From Hyphomicrobiales bacterium (GTDB lineage: Bacteria; Pseudomonadota; Alphaproteobacteria; Rhizobiales; Rhizobiaceae): 64,000 nt of DNA. Of the stretch, positions 1 through 8,117 are shown piece by piece. The notes under the pieces were generated by a model that saw only the letters and a list, made by a program, of their open reading frames with translations, searched no databases and had not been told where the DNA came from. The translations under genes were made by a program, and so were the position numbers. The stretch is from NCBI GenBank assembly GCA_900467745.1, contig UBQW01000052.1, positions 1-64,000 on the forward strand. Direction: 5' to 3'. Positions within the stretch are counted from its first letter, which is position 1; every line of letters starts with the position of its first letter.

Positions 1-381
1 CTGAAGCTCAAGGAAATCTCTTATATCCACGCCGAAGGCTATGCGGCCGGCGAATTGAAGCACGGCCCGATCGCGCTGATCGACGAGAACATGCCCGTCA
101 TCGTCATCGCGCCCTACGACCGCTTCTTCGAGAAGACCGTGTCCAACATGCAGGAAGTGGCAGCCCGCGGCGGCCGCATCATCTTCATCACCGACGAAGC
201 GGGTGCCGCCCACTCCAAGCTGCCGACCATGGCGACGATCGTTCTGCCCAATGTCGACGAAATCATCGCGCCGATGATCTTTTCACTGCCGATCCAGCTT
301 CTCGCCTATCACACGGCGGTCTTCATGGGCACCGATGTGGATCAGCCGCGCAACCTCGCCAAGTCGGTCACGGTCGAGTGA
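1..381 (+). CDS. glmS: Glutamine--fructose-6-phosphate aminotransferase, C-terminal part
   Basis: Only the last 126 codons are in the window; the start lies upstream. The reading frame is open from base 1. It shows the end of the second SIS (sugar isomerase) domain: the HAEGYAAGELKHGPIALID stretch, and the C-terminus LAKSVTVE, which matches the invariant GlmS tail that contributes the catalytic lysine. The enzyme makes glucosamine-6-phosphate from fructose-6-phosphate and glutamine in the cytoplasm, the first step towards UDP-GlcNAc for peptidoglycan and lipid A. Stop TGA at 379-381. Confidence 0.97.
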   Translation: MKLKEISYIHAEGYAAGELKHGPIALIDENMPVIVIAPYDRFFEKTVSNMQEVAARGGRIIFITDEAGAAHSKLPTMATIVLPNVDEIIAPMIFSLPIQLLAYHTAVFMGTDVDQPRNLAKSVTVE

Positions 382-496
382 GGCCGTCCGACCGAGGCTT
401 GTGCGGCGCGGCGAATTCTGGCAGTTTTTGGCACGGAAAGCACGGGGGCACTGATTTCCGATCGCAGCTAAACTCAACGGAGTTCGTCGGCATACG

Positions 497-1201
497 ATGA
501 CGGAAAAACTGCCCCGATTGTCGGTCGCGTCGCGCATCAGAAACAACTTTCTGGCGGGCATCATCATCTGCGCGCCGATTGCCATCACGCTGTGGCTGAC
601 ATGGTCGGTGGTGCGCTGGGCCGATAGCTGGGTAAAACCCTATCTTCCGGCGCGCTATGATCCCGACAACTACCTGAATTTTGCCGTTCCCGGATCAGGC
701 CTGCTGATCGGCCTGATCATCATCACCGTCATAGGCTTTCTCGGCAAGAACTTGATCGGCCAGCAGATCGTGATGTTCAGCGAGTCCCTCGTGCGCCGCG
801 TGCCGCTGGTGCGCGTCATCTACAAGAGCGTCAAGCAGATCTTCGAGACGGTGCTCAAGGAGCGTAGCAACTCCTTCAAGAAGGTCGGGCTGATCGAGTA
901 TCCGAGCCAGGGCCTCTGGGCGATGGTCTTTATCGCGACGGATGCGAAGGGCGAGATTGCCTCGAAGTTCAACGCCATGGGCCACGACATGGTCAGCGTC
1001 TTCCTGCCGCCGACCCCCGTGCCGACGGCGGGCTTCCTGATCTTCGTCCCTCGCGAAAAGATCGTGCTGCTCGACATGTCGCCGGAAGACGCCGCGAAGC
1101 TTCTGATCTCGGGCGGCCTCGTGACGCCTGAAGAACTGGCCTCGCAGATCGCCGCCCCTGAGCCTGTACGCAAGCCGCTGCCGGCACCGATCGAGATGTA
1201 G
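497..1201 (+). CDS. DUF502 family inner membrane protein
   Basis: 234 aa. A hydrophobic segment near residues 17-38 and a second near 72-90 flank a short periplasmic loop. The rest is soluble, with the family core around VRRVPLVRVIYKSVKQIFET and a later FVPREKI region. This matches DUF502 (PF04367-like) proteins, found widely in proteobacteria without a proven biochemical role. It lies 115 bp after glmS and converges with the deformylase-like gene. The C-terminus is a Pro/Ala/Glu-rich tail. The family call is good; no function is claimed. Confidence 0.88.
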   Translation: MTEKLPRLSVASRIRNNFLAGIIICAPIAITLWLTWSVVRWADSWVKPYLPARYDPDNYLNFAVPGSGLLIGLIIITVIGFLGKNLIGQQIVMFSESLVRRVPLVRVIYKSVKQIFETVLKERSNSFKKVGLIEYPSQGLWAMVFIATDAKGEIASKFNAMGHDMVSVFLPPTPVPTAGFLIFVPREKIVLLDMSPEDAAKLLISGGLVTPEELASQIAAPEPVRKPLPAPIEM

Positions 1202-1211
1202 TCCAGCCGGC

Positions 1212-1706
1212 TCAGCCGCCAGCCTTCTCCCACTTCTTCACCAAGCGGTCGCGCTTCAGCTTCGACAGCCGCTGCAGCCAGAAAATCCCGTCGAGTTGGT
1301 CGATCTCGTGCTGGATGCAGATGGCGAGAAAGCCTTCGGCATTCTCCTCGTGGGTGTTGCCATCGACATCCTGATAGCGGAACCGGATCGCGTTCGGCCG
1401 GATCACCTCGTCGGTCGCCCCGGGCATCGAGACGCTGCCCTCGGTATTGCGGCTGATCTCTTCGGATCCGCTGATAACCTCGGGATTGACGTAAACCCGC
1501 ACCCCATCCTCGCGGCTAAGCTCGATGACGGTCACGCGCTCGAACACGCCGATATGCGCCGCGGTGATGCCGACACCAGGCGCCGCGCGCATCGTGTCGA
1601 GGAGATCGGCGACAAGCGTACGCAGCGTGTCGTCGAAGGCTGTCACCGGAGCGCAGGGTGTTTTCAGGCCGGGGTGAGGGAAGCGTAGAATGGCGCGGAC
1701 GGTCAC
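1212..1706 (-). CDS. Peptide deformylase-like protein with lost metal ligands
   Basis: 164 aa, the length and fold pattern of peptide deformylase, which removes formyl from the initiator Met. All three signature motifs are altered. Motif I reads GVGITAAHIG, with His where Gln is expected. Motif II reads EGSVSMPG, with Ser instead of the metal-binding Cys of EGCLS. Motif III reads HEIDQLDG, keeping the first His and the Glu but with Gln for the second metal-binding His. Two of the three metal ligands are therefore missing, and it should not be annotated as an active deformylase. The reading frame is intact and codon use is normal, so it is more likely a retained pseudoenzyme than a decaying gene. 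Such def-like paralogues occur in rhizobia beside the true def/fmt locus. Confidence 0.85.
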   Translation of the reverse strand: MTVRAILRFPHPGLKTPCAPVTAFDDTLRTLVADLLDTMRAAPGVGITAAHIGVFERVTVIELSREDGVRVYVNPEVISGSEEISRNTEGSVSMPGATDEVIRPNAIRFRYQDVDGNTHEENAEGFLAICIQHEIDQLDGIFWLQRLSKLKRDRLVKKWEKAGG

Positions 1707-1874
1707 GAAAACCTCTCCTGATTTCAGATGCGCCGAAACTATCTCCCGACTGGCGAATTGTCATCCGTATGAACGGTTTAACGCTGGACGTTCCCATGTC
1801 TTTCGGCTAGCACGGGTTGAATTCCGGCGTATCGAAGCGTTCTAAACTTCGAAAGAGATGCGAGGGCGGCAAAG

Positions 1875-3287
1875 ATGACGAACGACGCAGAAGAGCTCGT
1901 CCGCACGCGTCCGGAGGACAGCGAAGCCGACCTCTACGACGAGAACGGAAACGTCCGCAGCGACTTCCTGGCGCTTGTAGGCGCTGCCATCGCCGACCGC
2001 GATACGATCTTCCTCAGACAGCACGTCGCACGCCTGCACGAATCGGAACTGGGCGACCTGCTGGAATCGATCCAGCCCGATCAGCGCTTAGCACTCGTTC
2101 GCCTGCTCGGCGACCAGTTCGACATGACGGCGCTGACCGAGGTCGACGAGGCGATCCGTCGCGAGATCGTCGACCAGATGCCAAACGAGCAGATCGCAGC
2201 CGCGATCGGCGAGCTCGATTCGGACGACGCCGTCTACATTCTGGAAGATCTCGATCAGGAAGACCGCGACGAGATCCTGGCGCAGCTGCCGTTCACCGAG
2301 CGCGTTCGCCTGCGCCGGGCGCTCGATTATCCGGAGAGCTCCGCCGGTCGCCGCATGCAGACGGAGTTCGTCGCCGTGCCGCCGTTCTGGACGGTCGGCC
2401 AGACGATCGACTACATGCGCGACGAGGAGAATCTGCCGGATTCCTTCTCGCAGATCTTCGTCATCGACCCGACGTTCAAGCTGCTCGGCGCAATCGATCT
2501 CGACAAGATCCTGCGCACCAAGCGGCAGAACAAGATCGAAACGATCATGCGCGAGACCAACCACCCGATCCCGGCCGAGATGGACCAGGAAGAGGCGGCG
2601 CAGCTCTTCGAACAATACGACCTTCTCTCCGCAGCCGTCGTCGATGAGAACGATCGGCTGGTCGGTGTGCTCACCATCGATGACGTGGTCGACGTCATTC
2701 ACGAAGAAGCCGACGAGGATATCAAGCGCCTCGGCGGTGTCGGCGACGAAGAACTGTCGGACAACGTCTTCTCGACGGTCAAATCGCGTTTCCTGTGGCT
2801 GGTGATCAATCTTGGCACAGCACTTCTATCGGCGAGCGTCATCGGCCTGTTCGACGGCTCGATCGAGAAGATGATCGCGCTCGCCGTGCTGATGCCGATC
2901 GTCGCCTCCATGGGCGGCAATGCCGGTACGCAGACGATGACCGTGACCGTGCGCGCGCTCGCGACCGGCGATCTCGATATCTACAATGCCGGCCGCGTCA
3001 TTCGAAGGGAAGTGGCGGTCGGTCTGGCCAATGGCGCCATGTTCTCGGTGATCATGGGCACCATCGCGGCCACCTGGTTTCACGACTATCAGCTCGGCTT
3101 CGTCATCGGCTCGGCGATGATCATCAATCTCTTCGCAGCCGCCGTCGCCGGCATTCTTTTGCCGTTGTTGCTCGATAAGGTCGGAGCCGATCCCGCCATC
3201 GCCTCGTCGGTTTTCGTGACCACGGTCACCGACTGCACCGGCTTCTTCGCTTTTCTGGGGATCGCCACCTGGTGGTTTGGCATATAG
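1875..3287 (+). CDS. mgtE: Magnesium transporter MgtE
   Basis: 470 aa, full length for MgtE. Residues about 45-150 form the MgtE N-terminal superhelical domain, rich in Leu and acidic residues. Two CBS domains follow (about 150-275), and the C-terminal 180 residues hold five membrane helices. The family signature PIVASMGGNAGTQT begins the pore helix region and is complete. MgtE is a homodimeric Mg2+ channel whose cytoplasmic domains close the pore when internal Mg2+ is high. Start ATG at 1875 follows GAGGGCGG. No Mg2+ riboswitch was recognised in the 168-bp leader. Confidence 0.96.
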   Translation: MTNDAEELVRTRPEDSEADLYDENGNVRSDFLALVGAAIADRDTIFLRQHVARLHESELGDLLESIQPDQRLALVRLLGDQFDMTALTEVDEAIRREIVDQMPNEQIAAAIGELDSDDAVYILEDLDQEDRDEILAQLPFTERVRLRRALDYPESSAGRRMQTEFVAVPPFWTVGQTIDYMRDEENLPDSFSQIFVIDPTFKLLGAIDLDKILRTKRQNKIETIMRETNHPIPAEMDQEEAAQLFEQYDLLSAAVVDENDRLVGVLTIDDVVDVIHEEADEDIKRLGGVGDEELSDNVFSTVKSRFLWLVINLGTALLSASVIGLFDGSIEKMIALAVLMPIVASMGGNAGTQTMTVTVRALATGDLDIYNAGRVIRREVAVGLANGAMFSVIMGTIAATWFHDYQLGFVIGSAMIINLFAAAVAGILLPLLLDKVGADPAIASSVFVTTVTDCTGFFAFLGIATWWFGI

Positions 3288-3311
3288 GTAACTCGCAACC
3301 GGGTTGCACAA

Positions 3312-3335
3312 ATTGACTATTACGTAAAAGTCAAT
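3312..3335. promoter_or_regulatory. Palindromic MerR-type operator
   Basis: A 24-bp inverted repeat with one mismatched pair: left arm ATTGACTATTAC, right arm GTAAAAGTCAAT, centre between 3323 and 3324. It lies 30 bp upstream of the MerR gene start. The TTGAC...GTCAA arms and the TTACGTAA core resemble operators of the LiuR-like branch of MerR regulators. Most likely an autoregulatory site. Confidence 0.7.
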
Positions 3336-3364
3336 ATTATGGGTTCCTGAATATCGAGGGATCC

Positions 3365-3757
3365 ATGCCGGTTAGCAAATATTACAGCATCACGGAGTTG
3401 ACGCGCGAATTCGGAGTTTCGACGCGCACACTTCGCTTTTACGAAGATGAAGGCCTCATTCACCCGGAGCGTCGTGGCCGCACGCGGCTGTTTCGCCCGA
3501 CCGACCGGCGCCTGATCCAGGAGATCCTGCGCGGTCGCCGCATCGGCTTCACCATCGCCGAAATTCGCGAAATCATTCAGGTCTACAAGGAGCCGCCGGG
3601 CGAGCTCGGACAGCTGAAGCTGCTGATGAAGCGCGTTGACGAGAAGCGCGAAGACCTGCGCCAGAAGCGCAAGGATATCGACGACACGCTGGCCGAACTC
3701 GACAATATCGAAGAATCTTGCCTCGGCCGCCTCGCCGAGATCGGCGTCGGCACCTGA
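3365..3757 (+). CDS. MerR family transcriptional regulator
   Basis: 130 aa. The N-terminal winged helix (YSITELTREFGVSTRTLRFYEDEGLI) is typical of MerR proteins, followed by the DRRLIQEILRGRRIGFTIAEIREII wing/helix region and a C-terminal coiled coil (about 85-120) for dimerisation. No Cys cluster for metal sensing is present; the single Cys near the C-terminus is not in a metal-loop context. The type is closer to the short regulators of branched-chain or fatty acid degradation genes than to metal or redox sensors. The start follows GAGGG, and the palindrome at 3312-3335 sits just upstream. Its targets are unknown; the adjacent genes do not suggest a pathway. Confidence 0.9.
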   Translation: MPVSKYYSITELTREFGVSTRTLRFYEDEGLIHPERRGRTRLFRPTDRRLIQEILRGRRIGFTIAEIREIIQVYKEPPGELGQLKLLMKRVDEKREDLRQKRKDIDDTLAELDNIEESCLGRLAEIGVGT

Positions 3758-3765
3758 TCAGCCAA

Positions 3766-3786
3766 CGCGCCCCTTATTGGGGCGCG
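3766..3786. terminator. Hairpin between convergent genes
   Basis: Perfect 8-bp stem CGCGCCCC/GGGGCGCG with loop TTATT. It sits between the converging MerR and DUF1624 genes, and the DUF1624 stop codon (TTA on this strand) lies in the loop. There is no long T tract on either side, so its role as a terminator is only likely. Confidence 0.4.
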
Positions 3787-4760
3787 GCGCTGCATTCGCT
3801 GGCAAGGCTGAGGATGCGACCATCATCAGCTTTGACCTCGCCGGATTGAAACGGCGTGAAGAGCTTCTGTTCCTGAAGTTTATCGAGGGTGCACTGGCAG
3901 AAGCTGCGGCACAGCGCTTCGCCTTCCTGCAAGCTGCAGGACGTGTTGCATTGCTGCAGGTAGGTTTGCACGGGATCAGGCTTGGCCGGCGGCACGATGT
4001 AAGCGAGCGCGAACGCAATCGAGATCAGTACCGGCTGGTGGATGAGGTAGAAGGCGAGGCTGTGCCTGCCCAGCCTGGCGAGCAGGCTTGATCCTGTTCC
4101 GAGAGCGGCGAGCTTTTCCGGCAGCTTGGTGCGCAAGGCGATGGCAGCACTCGTCAGCCCAAGCAAAAACGGCACCATCCACGGAAACAGCGGAACGTAA
4201 TCGTTGGAGCGCTGCGGCATCTCGGCGAAGCCGATCCAGGCGAGGTAGCGCGGATCGAAGAATGGCGAGCGCAGGAGACCCGGCGACACCCATGTATCGG
4301 CTACCCAGCCGGCGACCGCGACGATGGTGACGGCGACGATCGCGGGCAGGGGCAGCCGCAACAGTAGCACGCCGACGACGCTCAACACGGCGATGCAGTG
4401 CAGGATCCCGAAGAAGATCCATTCTCCCGGCATGAAGAAATAGGTCGCCACGGAGATGGCCGCCGACGCGGCGGCGATCATCCCGAACCGCTTCCAGAAC
4501 GAAGTCCAGCGCGTCTCCGGCGTATTGGCGAGTACCAGGCTGACGCCGACGATGAACAGGAACGTCGAGGCGATGGCGCGGGCGTAGAGTTTCAGCCAGC
4601 CGGTCTCGGCCGTTCCCGGCGTGAGGTAGCCGACGAACTCCATGTCCCAGGTGAAATGATAGGTCGCCATCGCGATCAGCGCCGCGCCACGCAGCGTGTC
4701 GAGCAAGCCGATGCGCGGCGGCTTAGGCGTCGCTGTGGTCTCCGTCGCCGGAACAGTCAT
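3774..4760 (-). CDS. DUF1624 / heparan-alpha-glucosaminide N-acetyltransferase-like membrane protein
   Basis: 328 aa with about seven to eight hydrophobic segments. The N-terminus RIGLLDTLRGAALIAMATYHFTWD matches the start of DUF1624 (COG3503) proteins, which are related to membrane acyltransferases; the His in the first helix region (YHFTWD) is the conserved one. After the membrane part, a roughly 65-residue soluble tail carries several cysteines (QQCNTSCSLQEGEALCRSFCQC), which is unusual for the family. Its start codon directly abuts the stop of the DUF599 gene, so the two are one transcription unit. The substrate is unknown. Confidence 0.85.
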   Translation of the reverse strand: MTVPATETTATPKPPRIGLLDTLRGAALIAMATYHFTWDMEFVGYLTPGTAETGWLKLYARAIASTFLFIVGVSLVLANTPETRWTSFWKRFGMIAAASAAISVATYFFMPGEWIFFGILHCIAVLSVVGVLLLRLPLPAIVAVTIVAVAGWVADTWVSPGLLRSPFFDPRYLAWIGFAEMPQRSNDYVPLFPWMVPFLLGLTSAAIALRTKLPEKLAALGTGSSLLARLGRHSLAFYLIHQPVLISIAFALAYIVPPAKPDPVQTYLQQCNTSCSLQEGEALCRSFCQCTLDKLQEQKLFTPFQSGEVKADDGRILSLASECSAAPQ

Positions 4761-5528
4761 TCACATTCCCCCAGGTGAGTCGCTTCCGTCGGCCGACGGA
4801 TTGCTGCGGGGAATAGGAGAAAGGTGGAGACTTGATGACGGCTCGCGATCCATGATCGCCAGCCGCGCCTCGGAGAAGAACTGCCGCCGCGTCAAAACCA
4901 CGATGACGATGGCGGTCGTCAGCATGAAGACATAAGGGTTGATGAACCAGCCAAGATAGCCGATCGACAAAAAGATTGCCCGTAAGCCCTCGTTAAAATG
5001 ACCACCGGCGATGATGTTCATGCGGATAACGCGCTCGGCCGCCCGTTCCGCGGCCAGAACATCGTTTTCTGTGTCACGCATCATCGGGATGCCGCCAAAC
5101 AGGATGGTGCAGTAGTTGAACAGGCGATAGGACCAGCCAAACTTGAAGAAGGCATAGCCGAACAGAGCCGCCAGACCGCCGACCTTCATCTCGAACACCG
5201 CGTGGCCGCTGTGCAGCACCAGCGGCAGATCGGCGAACACCGCATCGACCTTTTCCGTCGCGCCGAGCAGCGCGAAGCAGCTGCCGACGGCGAAGATCGA
5301 AGTCGAGGCGAAAAAGGCCGTACCGTTCTGCAGGCCGGCCATGATCTGCGTATCGATCATCTTCAGGTCGCGGCGCAGCGAATTGTAGATCCACTCGCGC
5401 CGGCGCTCGATCATCGCATGCGTGAGGCTGGTGCGGCCGAAGAGACTTGCGCTGCGCAACAGTCGCGCATAACCGAACCACATGAGTGCGAAGAAGCACA
5501 GGGCGATGTAATCTGGTGTCGTCATCAT
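4761..5528 (-). CDS. DUF599 family membrane protein
   Basis: 255 aa. Hydrophobic helices lie near the N-terminus (YIALCFFALMWFGYARLL), around residues 75-95 and 115-135, and near residues 195-220. The overall pattern, including the IYNSLRRDLKMIDTQIMAGLQNGTAFFAST segment, matches DUF599 proteins of alphaproteobacteria. Either of two consecutive Met codons could be the start. It is the first gene of a two-gene operon with the DUF1624 protein. Function is unknown. Confidence 0.85.
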   Translation of the reverse strand: MMTTPDYIALCFFALMWFGYARLLRSASLFGRTSLTHAMIERRREWIYNSLRRDLKMIDTQIMAGLQNGTAFFASTSIFAVGSCFALLGATEKVDAVFADLPLVLHSGHAVFEMKVGGLAALFGYAFFKFGWSYRLFNYCTILFGGIPMMRDTENDVLAAERAAERVIRMNIIAGGHFNEGLRAIFLSIGYLGWFINPYVFMLTTAIVIVVLTRRQFFSEARLAIMDREPSSSLHLSPIPRSNPSADGSDSPGGM

Positions 5529-5713
5529 TATATTGATTCAGTCCCTCTCCACGCGCCCACTCTATAGATAGAAGCGCTGACCGCAACAACGGGCGGACAT
5601 GGAACCTTTCATAGGATGATGTCGCACGCGTGAAATGCTATGTCGGGGAACCGAACGGATCGCAGGCTGCGCTGGCGTAGCCTGAATCAGTAAAATCTCA
5701 ACAGGACGCACAC

Positions 5714-7120
5714 ATGTTCCTTTCTGTTTTCGACGTATTCAAGATCGGCGTCGGCCCTTCCAGTTCCCACACGATGGGGCCGATGACGGCGGCGAACCGC
5801 TTTCTCGATCTGATTCTGTCGGATGAATGGCCGCGCCCGTCTTCGGGTGCCAATGTCGCGGCGATCAAGGTCAGCCTGCACGGCTCGCTCGCCCACACCG
5901 GTATCGGCCACGGGACGGGCAGGGCCGTCATCCTCGGCCTGATGGGCGAGCAGCCTGACAGCGTCGATCCCGACCAGATGGACGGCATCATTGACAAAGT
6001 CGAGCGCTCCGGCCGCATTACGCCACCTGGACACCCGGCCTACCAGTTCCAGCCGAAGACCGATCTGGTGTTCGACAAGAAGCAGCCGCTTCCGGGCCAT
6101 GCCAACGGCATGTCCTTCTCCGCCTTCGACAAGGACGGCCGGATGCTCGTGCGCCGCATCTACTATTCCGTCGGCGGCGGCTTCGTCGTCACCGACACCG
6201 AACTGGAAACCATGCGCGCCAAGAAGAAGATGCCGTCGGATGGCGTCAAGGTGCCTTATCCCTTCTCTACCGCCAAGCAGATGCTCGAGATGGCGGCGCG
6301 CTCAGGCGTCTCGATCGCGCAGATGAAGCGTGCCAACGAGGAAAGCCAGCGCAGCCGCGAGGAATTGGACGAGGGCCTCGACCGGATCTGGGAAGCGATG
6401 CGCTCCTGCATCGAGCGCGGCCTGAAGGTCGACGGCATCATGCCGGGTGGCCTCAATGTCCGCCGCCGCGCCCGCTCGATCCATGACAAGCTGCAGGAAG
6501 AGTGGCGCAGCAACCGTATCAATCCCCTGCTCGCCAACGACTGGCTGAGCGTCTACGCCATGGCCGTCAACGAGGAGAACGCGGCTGGCGGCCGCGTGGT
6601 GACCGCACCGACCAATGGCGCCGCCGGTGTCATCCCGGCAACGATCCGCTACTACGAGCACTTCCACGATGATTGGGACCAGAACGGTATCCGCGACTAC
6701 CTGCTGACGGCAGCGGCCGTCGGCGGCATCATCAAGCACAACGCTTCGATCTCCGGCGCCGAGGTCGGCTGTCAGGGCGAGGTGGGCTCGGCTGCCGCAA
6801 TGGCGGCTGCCGGTCTCGCTGCCGTCATGGGCGGCACGCCTGAGCAGATCGAGAACGCGGCGGAGATCGCACTGGAACACCATCTCGGCATGAGCTGCGA
6901 TCCCGTCGCCGGTCTCGTCCAGGTTCCCTGTATCGAACGCAATGCGCTTGGCGCCGTGAAGGCGGTGACCGCGGCATCGCTCGCGATCAAGGGCGACGGT
7001 CGCCACTTCGTTCCGCTCGACGCCTGCATCGAGACCATGCGCCAGACCGGCTACGACATGAGCGAGAAGTACAAGGAAACCTCGACCGGTGGCCTCGCGG
7101 TCAACGTCGTGGAGTGCTGA
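5714..7120 (+). CDS. sdaA: L-serine ammonia-lyase (single-chain, iron-sulfur type)
   Basis: 468 aa, the usual length for single-polypeptide L-serine dehydratase. The N-terminal beta domain carries GPSSSHTMGP near residue 14. The alpha domain contains the cysteines that hold the oxygen-sensitive [4Fe-4S] cluster, visible in MSCDPVAGLVQVPCIERNA and PLDACIETM. It converts L-serine to pyruvate and ammonia in the cytoplasm. The start is preceded by CAGGA. A DUF1489 gene follows, with a GC hairpin between them. Confidence 0.96.
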   Translation: MFLSVFDVFKIGVGPSSSHTMGPMTAANRFLDLILSDEWPRPSSGANVAAIKVSLHGSLAHTGIGHGTGRAVILGLMGEQPDSVDPDQMDGIIDKVERSGRITPPGHPAYQFQPKTDLVFDKKQPLPGHANGMSFSAFDKDGRMLVRRIYYSVGGGFVVTDTELETMRAKKKMPSDGVKVPYPFSTAKQMLEMAARSGVSIAQMKRANEESQRSREELDEGLDRIWEAMRSCIERGLKVDGIMPGGLNVRRRARSIHDKLQEEWRSNRINPLLANDWLSVYAMAVNEENAAGGRVVTAPTNGAAGVIPATIRYYEHFHDDWDQNGIRDYLLTAAAVGGIIKHNASISGAEVGCQGEVGSAAAMAAAGLAAVMGGTPEQIENAAEIALEHHLGMSCDPVAGLVQVPCIERNALGAVKAVTAASLAIKGDGRHFVPLDACIETMRQTGYDMSEKYKETSTGGLAVNVVEC

Positions 7121-7174
7121 TCGGGCAGGCCGGCTATCGCGGTCTGGACGGCGTATCACACTGTGATTGGAAAA

Positions 7175-7195
7175 CCGGCGGCTATGGGCCGCCGG
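7175..7195 (+). terminator. GC-rich hairpin after sdaA
   Basis: Perfect 8-bp stem CCGGCGGC/GCCGCCGG with loop TATGG, 55 bp after the sdaA stop. No T tract follows, so it may be a transcript-stabilising hairpin rather than an intrinsic terminator. Confidence 0.4.
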
Positions 7196-7244
7196 CGCGT
7201 TCAAGCCGCTTGACGCTGCCGCGCAAAAGGATTTGAACGGCGAC

Positions 7245-7682
7245 ATGGCATTGCATCTTATCAAACTCTGCGTTGGCGCCGACTCGATCGACGACCTGCG
7301 CGAATGGGTGGCCGAACGCTCCTTGAGGGCGATCGCTGCCGGCATGGAACCACACTCCGTCCACACGACACGAATGGTCCCGAAGCGCGTTGAAGAGCTG
7401 CTCGACGGCGGCTCACTGTATTGGGTGATCAAGGGCCAAGTTCAGGCGCGGCAGAAGCTGCTCGATATTCAGAGCTTTACCGATGGCGAAGGCATTGGCC
7501 GCTGCCATCTGGTACTCGGCCCCGAGGTCATCGAAACGGCGGTACAGCCGAAGCGTGCCTTTCAGGGCTGGCGTTATTATCCGGAAGAGGATCGCCCGCG
7601 CGATCTGGATACGCTTGGCGAAGGCGTCGCCGAGATGCCCGCGGACCTGCGCCGCGAGCTCTCCGAACTCGGCCTTCTCTGA
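7245..7682 (+). CDS. DUF1489 family protein
   Basis: 145 aa from the ATG at 7245, which follows AAAGGA and begins MALHLIKLCVGADSIDDL, the normal start of DUF1489 (COG5458) proteins. The frame is open further upstream (to 7167), but that extension overlaps the hairpin after sdaA and has no family match. Conserved features include HTTRMVPKR, LYWVIKG and GWRYYPEEDRP. The protein is soluble, without membrane segments, and is found mainly in alphaproteobacteria. No function is known. Confidence 0.85.
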   Translation: MALHLIKLCVGADSIDDLREWVAERSLRAIAAGMEPHSVHTTRMVPKRVEELLDGGSLYWVIKGQVQARQKLLDIQSFTDGEGIGRCHLVLGPEVIETAVQPKRAFQGWRYYPEEDRPRDLDTLGEGVAEMPADLRRELSELGLL

Positions 7683-7722
7683 CGCTACGTATCACTTCAG
7701 AGAAAAACCTGTTCGTTTCGGC

Positions 7723-8001
7723 TCAGCGGAGCCGCATCGTCACCGGCGCCCGGCCTTCCGGGTTGGTGACGTGAAGATGGATACTTGCTTCGGGCTGCGA
7801 GTAGCGCCAGGCGCGTGCGCCATGCGACAAGAGCAGATTGATCAGGTCCTTGGTCTTGGCCGTTTTCGCCTTCGGCCGTGGCATGCCAATCTCGGCAAGA
7901 CGCATCGCCGCTTCGTGAAGCGGATGCAGAACCGAGCGCGGGTTCTTGCCAGTCAACCGACCTTCGGCCGGAAATTCCGGAACATTCTCGTTGATCGCCA
8001 T
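7723..8001 (-). CDS. Conserved small protein of unknown function
   Basis: 92 aa from the ATG at 8001, chosen because GGGGAT lies 6 nt upstream; a TTG seven codons earlier is weaker. The sequence has a basic Lys/Pro patch (PRPKAKTAKTKDLIN) and a C-terminal part rich in beta-forming residues (ASIHLHVTNPEGRAPVTMRL). No signal peptide or membrane segment. It lies convergent to the DUF1489 gene and downstream of the carboxypeptidase on the same strand. No family was recognised. Confidence 0.65.
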   Translation of the reverse strand: MAINENVPEFPAEGRLTGKNPRSVLHPLHEAAMRLAEIGMPRPKAKTAKTKDLINLLLSHGARAWRYSQPEASIHLHVTNPEGRAPVTMRLR

Positions 8002-8117
8002 AATTATCCCCGTACGCAATACAAATCAGGTCTAGGAAGGCCGGCCCTGTCGCGAACACCGATCAAGGCCGAATTCCGGGCCGCCGCCTGAACTTGAGTA
8101 GGCGGCGGTCGTCTTCA

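Noticed and set aside
8081..8108. 9-bp GC hairpin after the carboxypeptidase gene
   Set aside because: No T tract on either strand, so a terminator call is not supported.
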